Source: Olleya sp.
GTDB taxonomy: Bacteria > Bacteroidota > Bacteroidia > Flavobacteriales > Flavobacteriaceae
Length of the DNA: 34,965 nucleotides
Direction of reading: 5' to 3'
Assembly: GCA_023300575.1 (NCBI GenBank)
Contig: JALZUT010000109.1
Coordinates: forward strand, 1-34,965
A program made the position numbers and the translations under genes. Shown here piece after piece: positions 1 through 8,678 of the stretch (its first letter is position 1; every line of letters begins with the position of its first letter). Below the pieces are notes generated by a model that saw only the letters and a list, made by a program, of their open reading frames with translations, had not been told where the DNA came from and did not search any database.

Positions 1-1403
1 ATGTTGTAAACAGATACATTATTAATGGCTTTTTGAGCTTTTAATGTTAAGTTATCGTTTACTGGGTTTGGATAGTAAGAGAATAAGCTATCTGCATTAA
101 ACTGATCTACACTTGCTGTAGGTTCAGATACCATTAATGTGAAAGAACCTGGTGCAAAAGACTTTGCTGCAACACCATCACCATTAACTCTTACATAGTA
201 AGTTGTACCAACTGTATTTACAGTAAGCATTTCTGATCCATCACAATTATCATTTGCTGGTGATGGTGGTGGTGTACCTATACAAATATCAAAAGAAGAT
301 GTTTGAACTGCAGTACCTGTCCAGGTATAAACTTGAACGAAATATGTACTACCAACAGCTAAACCTCCTGTTTTACTGCCATTAGGATCTGAACAAATAG
401 AGCAACACCTAAAGCACCACATCTTGAATCTGCATCGTAAACTACGTGATACATATCTGTTGTGCTTCTTGTTATATTAATTAGTGAAACTGTGTGAGAA
501 ACACTTGATGTAACAAAGCTGTACCAAACATCATCATCTTCTGTTCCACCACAGTTATCAACTCCAGAATCTGTAGCTCCATTAATTGTACCAGAAGTAA
601 CTTCTGAACATAATAAATCTTCATTTACTGTTAAAGAAACAGCACCTAAACATTCATCATTTTATGGAGGTAAACCTAAAGTTATAAAGGTAACTGAACC
701 AGTAAAAGTACTTAAATCTCCACCACAATTTGTTTGAACAAACATGTCGTAAGTTACATTAGGTATTAAACCCACAACTGTTACAGCTGTAGTCGCTTCA
801 ATGCCACTTGCAGTAAGCACTTGGAGTTCCTTGTGTTATACCTGTTGGTTGCACTTCCCAGTTATAATCTGTTGGTGTTCCAAAAGCTGGAGCTGTCCAA
901 GATAGATCTGCAGTCGTGGATGTTACGTTTCCTGCTGCTAATGCATCAGGATCACCACAAATAGGTGCAGGTGTAAAAGTTAAAGTCCAATCAAACGGTC
1001 CAGCATTCCATCTGTCAACCATTCAATATAATAGGTTGTTCCGCCTGTAACTATAACACCGTTAAGTTCGGAAGCTAAGTCGTTTCCTGATCCGTCTGGT
1101 GCAAAAGGACATGAATTGTCGTTATTGACAATAGTTGGTCCGACACAATCGCCTAGAATATATAAATTCGTATCTGAGCCTCGTAAACAAGCAGAAACAT
1201 CAATTGTTCCATCTCCAGGTGGAGTATAAAAATACCATGCTGCACTATTAGATCCAACACCATCACCTACACTTGATAAATTAACAACAGTAATGTTGTT
1301 GTGTTTGTAGCTCCTGAAACCACAGGTAATGCTGATGCACAATCCTCTTGAGAAAAACCAAGATTAGTTACTAAAAGAGCAAAAAAAATAAACTAATTTA
1401 CAT
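1..1403 (-). pseudogene. Decayed fibronectin-III / T9SS type A sorting-domain protein (runs off left edge)
   Basis: Read on the minus strand in shifting frames, this recovers a secreted cargo protein. It has a signal peptide (ALLVTNLGFSQ), a domain with GDGTIDVSACLRGSDTNLYI, a fibronectin-III segment (TSTTADLSWTAP), a second domain beginning NDECLGAVSLTVN, and a C-terminal sorting domain (YYPNPVNDNLTLKAQK) that continues past base 1. The gene is broken many times. The putative ATG (1403-1401) is followed at once by TAA (1400-1398). The T run after it is one base short for the signal-peptide frame. A TAA interrupts PP-NDEC at 664-662, and frame changes occur near 1290, 1020, 820 and 390. Intact relatives are surface or secreted proteins exported through T9SS. 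The domain calls come from motif recognition. The pseudogene call is firm unless the assembly is error-prone, which the intact neighbours argue against. Confidence 0.85.
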
Positions 1404-1562
1404 ATGAAATTATTAATTAGTTGTTTAATAATAGAACGTATTTAGTTATAATAGTTAAAAAATACATAAAAAGGTTTAAGTGCTAATTTATTTAACAAAA
1501 AAAAGAGTACTAATTGATTGTGAAAAATTTACATACCGATTAATAATATTAATTATTTTCAC

Positions 1563-1595
1563 AAAAAAAGCCTTGCTAAATCCACAAGGCTTTTT
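1563..1595 (-). terminator. Rho-independent terminator of fabI
   Basis: Inverted repeat gccttg/caaggc flanked by A and T runs, about 20 bases beyond the fabI stop. Read on the minus strand, the hairpin is followed by seven T residues. The A/T symmetry would let it work in both directions. Confidence 0.85.
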
Positions 1596-1614
1596 ATAAA
1601 ATATTATGTATACT

Positions 1615-2442
1615 TTATTTTTTACTTTCTGCTTCTACAAATGCATCCATTACAGCGTCACTAACACCCATGTTACTAAACCCTCCGTCATTATAAAGGT
1701 TTTGTAATGTTACACGTTTTGTTAAGTCACTAAATAAACTTACTGTGTAATTTGCACAATCTAAAGCTGTTGCATTACCTAAAGGTGACATTTTTTCCGC
1801 ATAAGCGATAAAACCATCAAATCCTTTAACACCAGAACCAGCAGTTGTAGGCGTTGGAGATTGAGAGATTGTATTGACACGTACCTTTTTATCTCTACCA
1901 AAGAAATAACCAAAACTACGTGCTACACTTTCTAGATAAGCTTTATTGTCTGCCATATCATTATAGTCTGGAAACACACGTTGTGCTGCCATGTAAGTTA
2001 AAGCGACAATACTTCCCCATTCACTCATAGCGTCTTGCTTATATAAGGTTTGCATTACTTTATGAAACGACATTGCAGACACATCTGTCCCTTTTTGTGT
2101 CCATGCATAATTTTGATCTGTATAGGGTTTTCCTTTTCTTACATTTATTGACATACCAATAGAGTGCAAAACAAAATCAAGCTTACCGCCTAAAATCTCA
2201 GTTGCCTGAGTTACTAAATTTTCTAAATCTTCTATAGATGTCGCATCTGCAGGAATAATTTGAGAGCCTGTTTTTTCTGCTAATTCATTAATCTGTCCCA
2301 TACGCATAGCAACTGGTGCGTTTGTAAGTACAAATGTACCACCTTCTTCATGCACGCGCTCTGCAGTTTTCCAAGCTATAGAGTTTTTGTCTAATGCTCC
2401 AAATATGATTCCTCTTTTTCCTTTTAGTAAGTTATATGACAT
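1615..2442 (-). CDS. fabI: Enoyl-[acyl-carrier-protein] reductase (FabI)
   Basis: Catalyses the last reduction of each fatty-acid elongation cycle, trans-2-enoyl-ACP to acyl-ACP, in the cytoplasm. The 275-residue length is normal for FabI. It begins with the nucleotide-binding segment GKRGIIFGALDKNSIAWKTA, has the DFVLHSIG stretch near residues 89-96, and carries the FabI active site: Tyr150, then Tyr160-x6-Lys167 (DYNDMADNKA), followed by RVNTISQSPTPTTAGSGV. It is monocistronic: a perfect -7 box lies about 30 bases upstream and a terminator follows directly. In related genomes fabI sits next to recN; here a dead gene lies between them. Confidence 0.97.
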   Translation of the reverse strand: MSYNLLKGKRGIIFGALDKNSIAWKTAERVHEEGGTFVLTNAPVAMRMGQINELAEKTGSQIIPADATSIEDLENLVTQATEILGGKLDFVLHSIGMSINVRKGKPYTDQNYAWTQKGTDVSAMSFHKVMQTLYKQDAMSEWGSIVALTYMAAQRVFPDYNDMADNKAYLESVARSFGYFFGRDKKVRVNTISQSPTPTTAGSGVKGFDGFIAYAEKMSPLGNATALDCANYTVSLFSDLTKRVTLQNLYNDGGFSNMGVSDAVMDAFVEAESKK

Positions 2443-2471
2443 GGTTTTTGGTTTGAAAATTTTATGTTAAA

Positions 2472-2479
2472 CAAAAATA
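2472..2479 (-). promoter_or_regulatory. Bacteroidota -7 element for fabI (TATTTTTG)
   Basis: Perfect TAnnTTTG match on the minus strand, 29 bases upstream of the fabI ATG. I see no good -33 TTTG at 19 bases spacing, so only the -7 box is claimed. Confidence 0.5.
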
Positions 2480-2564
2480 TAAAACTCTACTTGTTTTATT
2501 TTATGATTTGTCTTTTAAATTAAAATTATTTTAAAATCTCAAAAACTGAAGTGCGTCTCTATTA

Positions 2565-3571
2565 CTAATTTACAATATGTGGTTCATTATTTATAGTGAA
2601 TACTTTCATGCCTCGACAATTTTTACTTGTATAGAAGCCACTTTCTGTATTTGCAATAGTTTTTAGTTTATTAGATATATCTATTAATGAGACTATACCT
2701 AAATGAGTATCATAACATCCTGTTTCTACTTCTACTGGTAAGAATTTACTTATTGGAATTAGATCTTTAACAGCAGCATTATTTAAATCTATTGTCAAAA
2801 TCGCATTAGTTGTAGCTAATTGATTTTTACTATATAATATATTGATTTTAAACAAAAAAGTAGTACCATTAATTAATAAGCTAGATTAAAAATAAGTAAC
2901 GTATTTTTGTATTGCATATGTTAAATTATATGTTTTTGTTTCATTAACAAATGTATTATCTATACTAATAAACACTGCAATTGACATCCTATGCCAAACT
3001 TCTATAAGGTCTAATTTTTATCTCCATTAACATCAGCAAAAACTGTATCTTTAACCATTCTTATTTTTTCTAAATCATTTGCAGTAGTTGCTGTAATATT
3101 TTTAAAAATACCATTCTCGTTTAAAAGTAATGTACTAGTTCCTACTTGAGGATACTGTCATGATACTTGGAAATTCTCCAATAAATAAATCTAGATAGTT
3201 ATCATTATCAAAATCGCTTGTGACAAAACAAGAGATGCTAGTATTAAATTTCCTTGATTTATAAATAGTTTATTAGATGCCATATTAGCAGTAAAAAAAA
3301 CATATTAAAGTCCATCATTAATAAAGTCGGCAATTGTTACACCTTCTCCATTATAAAAAAACTCACAAGAAAAATAATTTAAATCGTTGGACTCTTTATT
3401 GTAATTAATAAAATCAATTCCAGTTTCTTACATATTTAATTTGAGTAAATAATGTCTGACTTTTTTCTTTAGGTTTGGATTGTTCTGTTTTGATAAGAAT
3501 ATTATTCTCTTTTTATCATTATAAGAAACTAGTAATATAATAAACAAAAAGCTTCTGAATATAAATTTTAT
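2565..3571 (-). pseudogene. Collapsed remnant of a VCBS/FG-GAP ASPIC-UnbV surface lipoprotein
   Basis: Minus-strand fragments in changing frames reconstruct both ends of a CRTAC1/UnbV-like protein. The N-terminus reads (M)KFIFRSFLFIILLVS(C). The expected ATG is ATA (3571-3569) and the expected lipobox Cys is TAT/Tyr (3523-3521). Then come DLNYFSCEFFYNGEGVTIAD, FTANMASNKLFINQGNL, SDFDNDNYLDLFIGEFPS and GMVKDTVFADVNGDK, and a C-terminal piece (2855-2565) containing LPVEVETGCYDTHLGIVS and ANTESGFYTSKNC. DFDNDN and DVNGDK are Ca-binding VCBS-type loops. As I recall, intact members run to about 1,100 residues, whereas this stretch holds only about 1 kb, so the centre, including most of the UnbV domain, has been deleted. 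The 96-codon ORF at the 3' end is the leftover C-terminus rather than an independent small gene. Confidence 0.8.
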
Positions 3572-3604
3572 TAAATAAGATACTTTAATTAGTGTTTAAA
3601 ACAA

Positions 3605-5257
3605 TTAACTCAGTAATTGCTTAGCATGTGCAATTGCAGATTCTGACAATTGTGTACCACCAAGCATTTGGGCTAACTCTACAATACGGTCGTCATGATT
3701 TAACTGGACTAGATTTGTAGTTGTTACCTCTTTTACATCTTCTTTGTATACTTTATAATGTGTATTCCCTTTTGCTGCAATTTGCGGTAAATGGGTAATA
3801 CTAAAGACTTGCATTTTAGTGCTCATCTGCGACATGATGTCTGCCATTTTATTAGATATCTCGCCAGAAACACCTGTGTCAATCTCATCAAACATAATAG
3901 TTGGCAGTTTGATATATTTAGACAAAATATATTTTATAGCCAGCATAATTCTAGACATTTCTCCTCCTGAAGCTGCTTTTTTTAACGGATTAAATTGTCC
4001 GCCTTTATTAGCAGAAAACAAGAAACTAAGTTCATCTTTACCATTAAATAAAAAGCTTTCGGAAGCTTGCAACCCAATATTAAACTGTGCATTTGGCATG
4101 CCCAAATTAGATAGAATATACTCCAATTGTTTTTTTAAATCTGGGATAGCGGTATTACGTTTATCTGTTATAGTCGTTGCTTCTTTATTTAAAAGTGTAG
4201 TAATTACTTCTATCTCTTTTTGTTTAGCGATAATGTTTTGGTCCACATTTTCTGTTGCTTCAACTTTATCTGTTAACTGAGTTTGTATTGTTATTAATTC
4301 TGAAACGGATTGCACTACATGTTTTTTCATCAAATCATTAAGTAATGTAAGCTTTGCTCCTACTTCTTCTAATCTATTTGGATTTGCATCCAGACTATCT
4401 TGATGGCGTTCTAAATCGACTATAACATCGTCTAACTCAATTAAGTTTCCTGTTACACGATCCAACAAATCTTGATACAATGCAGAGATTGAAACTAACT
4501 TCTCTATTGCCGATTTAACTTCTCTTAAAGACTTTAAAACACCCATTTGTTCTTCTGTAAGTAGATTATTAGCTTCTTCTAGCTTAAGCTGAATAACTTC
4601 TACATTACTTAACATATCATATTCTTCTTCTAAAGTTTGTAGCTCATTTTCTTTTAAATTTACTGCAACTAATTCATTTAATAAAAATAAATTATAGTCG
4701 TGCTCTTTTATGGCTTCTGCTTGAAATTGCTGAAGTACTTTTAATTGATTTTGAAGGGTTTTATATGCTTTAAGATGAAGTGCGTAAGTCTCTAAATTAG
4801 TTTCAGTTTTTGCTAAAGCATCAATGACCTGAAACTGGAATGCATCATCTACTAATTGCAACGTTTCATGTTGCGAATGGATGTCTATTAAATGTGATCC
4901 TAACAATTGAAGACTTGATAAATTAACAGGAGAGTCGTTTACAAATGCTCTAGATTTGCCAGATGGTAAAATTTCGCGTCTAATAATAGTATGTATCTCG
5001 TAATCTAAATCTTCAGCTTTAAATAAAGGTTTCAACTTGTATTTAGTAATATCAAATGTAGCTTCTATTATGCATTTACCATCTGTATTACGAAGACTTG
5101 ATAAATCTGCTCGCTTTCCTAAGATTAACGATAAACCTCCTAAAAGTATTGATTTACCAGCACCAGTTTCACCTGTAATAATGGAAAACCCATCGTTAAA
5201 ATTAACTTGAAGGTGATCTATTAAGGCGTAATTTTTTATGGTTAGTCCAGTAAGCAT
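3605..5257 (-). CDS. recN: DNA repair protein RecN
   Basis: SMC-like ATPase that acts on double-strand breaks during recombinational repair. At 550 residues it is normal for RecN. It opens with MLTGLTIKNYALIDHLQVNF and the Walker A loop GETGAGKS (residues 29-36). The centre (about 150-370) is rich in Leu, Glu and Lys, as expected for the coiled-coil arms. The C-terminal half carries the ABC signature ASGGEMSRIMLAIK and Walker B TIMFDEIDTGVSGE. It is the last gene of the bamD-rpoZ-coaBC-porD-recN run, 77 bases after porD. The gap holds short AGTGAAA repeats, so partial separate control is possible. No terminator is obvious after its stop. Confidence 0.97.
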   Translation of the reverse strand: MLTGLTIKNYALIDHLQVNFNDGFSIITGETGAGKSILLGGLSLILGKRADLSSLRNTDGKCIIEATFDITKYKLKPLFKAEDLDYEIHTIIRREILPSGKSRAFVNDSPVNLSSLQLLGSHLIDIHSQHETLQLVDDAFQFQVIDALAKTETNLETYALHLKAYKTLQNQLKVLQQFQAEAIKEHDYNLFLLNELVAVNLKENELQTLEEEYDMLSNVEVIQLKLEEANNLLTEEQMGVLKSLREVKSAIEKLVSISALYQDLLDRVTGNLIELDDVIVDLERHQDSLDANPNRLEEVGAKLTLLNDLMKKHVVQSVSELITIQTQLTDKVEATENVDQNIIAKQKEIEVITTLLNKEATTITDKRNTAIPDLKKQLEYILSNLGMPNAQFNIGLQASESFLFNGKDELSFLFSANKGGQFNPLKKAASGGEMSRIMLAIKYILSKYIKLPTIMFDEIDTGVSGEISNKMADIMSQMSTKMQVFSITHLPQIAAKGNTHYKVYKEDVKEVTTTNLVQLNHDDRIVELAQMLGGTQLSESAIAHAKQLLS

Positions 5258-5262
5258 TCTTA

Positions 5263-5294
5263 AAGTGAAAAATTAAAAAAGTGAAAAGTGAAAG
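5263..5294. repeat. Short AGTGAAA direct repeats in the porD-recN gap
   Basis: Three copies of agtgaaa within about 30 bases, separated by A-rich DNA. This is low-complexity sequence immediately upstream of recN. I assign no function. Confidence 0.4.
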
Positions 5295-5334
5295 GCTTAA
5301 TCTTTTGCTTTTCAAGAATGAAAAATAAGCGTAA

Positions 5335-6222
5335 TTAAAATTTAATATTTCTCCATTTTGCGGAGTGTAATGGTGCAACTTTATTAAGTGTGTCAATTAA
5401 CTCTACAATATCAACACTTGGTCCATCAGAAAAAATTTGTTCTATCTCTTCTGCTTTAGCATCAAAAAAAACACGAGCTAAATAAGAGTTTGGACGTTTT
5501 CTATTAAGCGTCTTAAAATAACCTAAAGCTAAGGCAATCTCGTTTTTAGCGTCTTTTAAATTTTGGCTCATTCTGTCTAAGCCTCTTCTGTGGTAGTTGT
5601 ACATTACGGTTCTAAACTCTTTAAACGTTGGCGATAACACATTGTCTATCAAAGCAAAACGACTTTGTAAACCATCTTCTAACTTCCAACCTGCAAAATT
5701 TTCTTGTTGGGAAAAATTAGTGATTTGCTGTGCTTGTTCAAAATATTTACTACCTCCTTCTTTTTCAAAAGATTCGGCATCCATACCCAAAATCATGTAA
5801 ACATGAAATGCTAATACAGATACTAAATTAGATTGGTATTGTGTTGGATTGTATACAAGGTTTTGAAACTCTATATATTCAAACGTAAAATCGTTGTCTT
5901 TAATATTGTAAGTTGGTGTTGTGTAACTAGATCCAAATACTGGTCTAGAAGATTGTATTTGAATGGTTGCTCTGTAATTATTACCAGAATATTCGTTAAT
6001 ATTAATCACCAAATTACAAGCTATACGCTCTTGAGGCTTAACCTTACGGTCTGTCCATTGTGTATTAGCAATAAACTCTTTTAACTGTTTTTCTAATGAT
6101 TTAAACTGTTGTAAATTCTCGTCACCAGTAAGTTGTGCATTAACAACAACATTAGCATCTAACTCTTGTGCAATTGCAGAGATACTGAAACAGAATAAAA
6201 AGAAAAATAAAATATTACGCAT
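5335..6222 (-). CDS. porD: PorD-like protein of the type IX secretion system (DUF4835)
   Basis: 295 residues with a clear signal peptide ending SISAIAQ (cleavage near residue 19), followed by ELDANVVVNAQ. The body has features of the DUF4835/PorD family: ACNLVININEY, RPVFGSSYTTP and the C-terminal APLHSAKWRNIKF. PorD is needed for T9SS function in Bacteroidota; its exact role in the envelope is poorly defined. Its start overlaps the coaBC stop by 8 bases, so the two are translationally linked. Its retention matters here because two T9SS cargo genes in this window are dead. The family call rests on sequence recall and conserved gene order. Confidence 0.85.
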   Translation of the reverse strand: MRNILFFFLFCFSISAIAQELDANVVVNAQLTGDENLQQFKSLEKQLKEFIANTQWTDRKVKPQERIACNLVININEYSGNNYRATIQIQSSRPVFGSSYTTPTYNIKDNDFTFEYIEFQNLVYNPTQYQSNLVSVLAFHVYMILGMDAESFEKEGGSKYFEQAQQITNFSQQENFAGWKLEDGLQSRFALIDNVLSPTFKEFRTVMYNYHRRGLDRMSQNLKDAKNEIALALGYFKTLNRKRPNSYLARVFFDAKAEEIEQIFSDGPSVDIVELIDTLNKVAPLHSAKWRNIKF

Positions 6223-7426
6223 CTATAGTGTTTATTATAGTATTTAATAGGTCTTTAGCCACTTCTGTTTTAGATTTAAGTTCATAAACAATCGCGTTTT
6301 CATCCTTATCAATAAGGGTGACTTTGTTGGTATCTAAAGCAAAGCCTGCACCTTTATCATTTAACGAATTTAATACAATTAAATCTAAATTCTTCTTTTT
6401 CAGTTTCAATTTAGCGTGTTCTAATTCGTTATTGGTCTCTAAAGCAAAGCCTACTAAGAACTGATTTGTTTTGATTTGACCTAAAGACGCTAAAATGTCT
6501 TTAGTTTTTTCAAGCTCTAAAGTTAACGTTGTATCCTTCTTTTTTATTTTCTGAGTTGCAACATTTTTTGCTCTATAATCTGCAACAGCTGCAGATAAAA
6601 TAGCAATATCAGCTTTTTCAAAATAAAGATGAGCAGCCTCATACATCTCTTGTGCGCTAACCACAGGTATTACAGTAATTAAGCTATGACTAACTTTTTG
6701 ATGTGTTGGTCCAGTAATTAAAATAACTTTTGCTCCTAAATTAGCTGAAGCTTTGGCAATCTCAAAACCCATTTTACCAGAGGAATGGTTACCAATAAAA
6801 CGTACAGGATCTATAGCTTCATGGGTTGGTCCAGCAGTAATTAATACGGTTTTATTTTTAAGAGGTAAACCGTCAATAATATCTTGCTCAATAAAGCTTA
6901 TAATATCTTCGGGTTCTGCCATACGACCTTCCCCTACTAACCCACTAGCAAGCTCGCCAGATGTTGCTGGTATCATAACATTACCAAAACTTTTAAGTGA
7001 CTTAAAAGAGCCTAATGTAGAAGGGTGTTTATACATGTCCAAGTCCATTGCTGGTGCAAAATAGACTTTACATTTAGCAGATAAATAAGTCGCTAATAGT
7101 AAATTGTCACAAATGCCATTTGCCATTTTTGACATGGTATTTGCTGTTGCTGGTGCAACTACCATATAATCTGCCCAAAGTCCAAGATCTACATGGTTAT
7201 TCCATACTGCGTTATCATCTTCTTTGTCTATAAAAGTAGAATGTACTGGGTTTTTGGAAAGTGTTGATAATGTTAAAGGTGTAACAAAATCTTTAGAAGC
7301 AGGTGTCATCACAACTTGTACGTTGGCACCCGCTTTTATAAATGCTCTAACTAAATGTGCTGTCTTGTAAGCAGCAATACCTGCGCTAACGCCCAATAGT
7401 ATGTTTTTACTACTTAAGATAGACAT
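6215..7426 (-). CDS. coaBC: Bifunctional phosphopantothenoylcysteine decarboxylase / phosphopantothenate-cysteine ligase (CoaBC, Dfp)
   Basis: Makes 4'-phosphopantetheine for coenzyme A in two steps. The N-terminal CoaC flavoprotein domain (about 1-180) has GVSAGIAAYKTAHLVRAF, the catalytic His region NNHVDLGLWAD (His78) and APATANTMSKMANG. The C-terminal CoaB domain (about 185-403) has LITAGPTHEAIDPVRFIGNH, SSGKMG, ILSAAVADY and the KIKKKD lysine cluster. Two classical CoaC landmarks differ: PxMNxxMW reads PAMDLDMY (Asp128 for Asn), and the usual ACG motif Cys before GxGRM is Ser161 (LASGLVGEGRM). I believe these changes are common in Bacteroidota, but I could not check. It is 3 bases after rpoZ and overlaps porD by 8. 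Confidence 0.95.
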   Translation of the reverse strand: MSILSSKNILLGVSAGIAAYKTAHLVRAFIKAGANVQVVMTPASKDFVTPLTLSTLSKNPVHSTFIDKEDDNAVWNNHVDLGLWADYMVVAPATANTMSKMANGICDNLLLATYLSAKCKVYFAPAMDLDMYKHPSTLGSFKSLKSFGNVMIPATSGELASGLVGEGRMAEPEDIISFIEQDIIDGLPLKNKTVLITAGPTHEAIDPVRFIGNHSSGKMGFEIAKASANLGAKVILITGPTHQKVSHSLITVIPVVSAQEMYEAAHLYFEKADIAILSAAVADYRAKNVATQKIKKKDTTLTLELEKTKDILASLGQIKTNQFLVGFALETNNELEHAKLKLKKKNLDLIVLNSLNDKGAGFALDTNKVTLIDKDENAIVYELKSKTEVAKDLLNTIINTIDA

Positions 7427-7429
7427 ACT

Positions 7430-7762
7430 TTAGTTGTCTTGATTATCGTCCTCTGTATTTCTATGGTAGATTTTATCATCTAACCATTCTTGTACAGCTA
7501 AAGCGTGTGGCTTAGGTAGTTTTTCGTAAAATTTTGAGACTTCTATTTGCTCTTTGTTTTCAAAAACTTCTTCTAAGCTATCGTTATAAGTAGCAAACTC
7601 TTCTAATTTCTCTATTAATTCTTTTTTGATTTCAGAATTAATTTGCTCTGCTCTTCTTGATATAACAGAAATTGCTTCGTAGATGTTATCTGTAGGTGCA
7701 TCTATTATGTTACGATTGTAAGTAGTTGTTGTTAACGGAGCGTCGATTTTTTTTAAATCCAT
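7430..7762 (-). CDS. rpoZ: RNA polymerase omega subunit (RpoZ-like)
   Basis: 110 residues. The central part, DNIYEAISVISRRAEQINSE (about 26-45), matches the omega fold helix in which the N-terminal Ile/Ala-rich helix packs on the beta' subunit. It starts MDLKKIDAPLTTTTYNR, as Bacteroidota omega proteins do, and has an acidic tail. It supports RNA polymerase assembly. It lies between bamD (6-base gap) and coaBC (3-base gap), the usual place in this phylum. Confidence 0.88.
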   Translation of the reverse strand: MDLKKIDAPLTTTTYNRNIIDAPTDNIYEAISVISRRAEQINSEIKKELIEKLEEFATYNDSLEEVFENKEQIEVSKFYEKLPKPHALAVQEWLDDKIYHRNTEDDNQDN

Positions 7763-7768
7763 AATATG

Positions 7769-8569
7769 TTAGCTTTTTGTACTAAATTGTTCTAATTGTT
7801 GTTGTAAGTCTTTGCCCATTCTAGTGGCATCTTCTATAAACTCTGAGTCTGAATGTAATCTTTTAAATGCATTAGAATATGTTAATGCTGCATTAAGACG
7901 TTCTTCTTTTTTGTACTCTACACTTTTTGTTGCTAATTGATAAGCAGAATCTAATCTGTAAAATAAAGCTTTTTCGCGCAATGTAGAACCAGGAAAATCT
8001 GCAATAAAATTATCAAAACCACTTATTGAAGCCTTAAAGTCTGAGATGTGGTTGTATTGCTTAGCTATACTAAATGCTTTAAATTCTAACTTATATTCTA
8101 AGTCTCTTACCAATTTATTTATTTCTGGCATGTAAGTAGAGTTTGGATACAAATTAGCAAATAATTGTAGTTTTTCTAGCGCATCATTTGTCTCGTGTTG
8201 CTCTTTTGAGTAAACTGGAGATAAATCTGCATAACTAATTGCACTTTTGTAATATGCATCTTCTAGCTTTTCACTTTTTGGATAGGCATTTGCAAAACGT
8301 TCAAATTGGTAACCAGATAAGTAAAACTGTTCCATTTGGTAAAACGTGTCTGCATACAAATACATTAATTTTTCTGCTTGAGGCTTACCTCTGTATGCAG
8401 GTACAATTTGCTTAAACAAACGGTTAGCTTTACTCCAATTACCCTCGTTGTATAATTGTTCTCCCATCTTAAATTTTACCGCAATATCCTCGGATTTCAA
8501 GGCTTTTTGGTATTCGTTACAAGATGTAAAAAATAAAAATGTAATTAAAATGTAAAATAAATTCTTCAT
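7769..8569 (-). CDS. bamD: Outer membrane protein assembly factor BamD
   Basis: 266-residue lipoprotein with lipobox FTSC (Cys17) after a hydrophobic signal. It is made of tetratricopeptide-like helices: EQLYNEGNWSKANRLFKQIV, then YADTFYQMEQFYLSGYQFER, then KSAISYADLSP. BamD helps the BAM complex insert beta-barrel proteins into the outer membrane. It heads the minus-strand run bamD-rpoZ-coaBC-porD-recN and has its own promoter just upstream. The operon therefore joins outer-membrane assembly, T9SS and central functions under one start. Confidence 0.92.
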   Translation of the reverse strand: MKNLFYILITFLFFTSCNEYQKALKSEDIAVKFKMGEQLYNEGNWSKANRLFKQIVPAYRGKPQAEKLMYLYADTFYQMEQFYLSGYQFERFANAYPKSEKLEDAYYKSAISYADLSPVYSKEQHETNDALEKLQLFANLYPNSTYMPEINKLVRDLEYKLEFKAFSIAKQYNHISDFKASISGFDNFIADFPGSTLREKALFYRLDSAYQLATKSVEYKKEERLNAALTYSNAFKRLHSDSEFIEDATRMGKDLQQQLEQFSTKS

Positions 8570-8587
8570 AAATTTTTAAACGAAGCG

Positions 8588-8618
8588 CAAAAATACGCTA
8601 TTTAAATGGATTTTTAAA
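8588..8618 (-). promoter_or_regulatory. Promoter of the bamD operon (TTTA-N19-TATTTTTG)
   Basis: On the minus strand the -7 box TATTTTTG (8595-8588) matches TAnnTTTG perfectly, and a TTTA lies exactly 19 bases upstream (8618-8615), near the -33 consensus TTTG. The predicted leader to the bamD ATG is only about 13-15 bases. Confidence 0.6.
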
Positions 8619-8678
8619 ATAAAATTTCTTTGCTAAATTAATTGAAGATATCAAGTTAGACATAGGTTTAAGTATAAT

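Noticed and set aside
2565-2855. Independent 96-residue hypothetical protein
   Set aside because: It reads as the C-terminal end of the UnbV/VCBS remnant, with the rest of the gene decayed just upstream.
3819-4280. Plus-strand open frame inside recN
   Set aside because: Antisense shadow of a well-supported gene; no family resemblance and Ile/Ser-rich composition from reversed codons.
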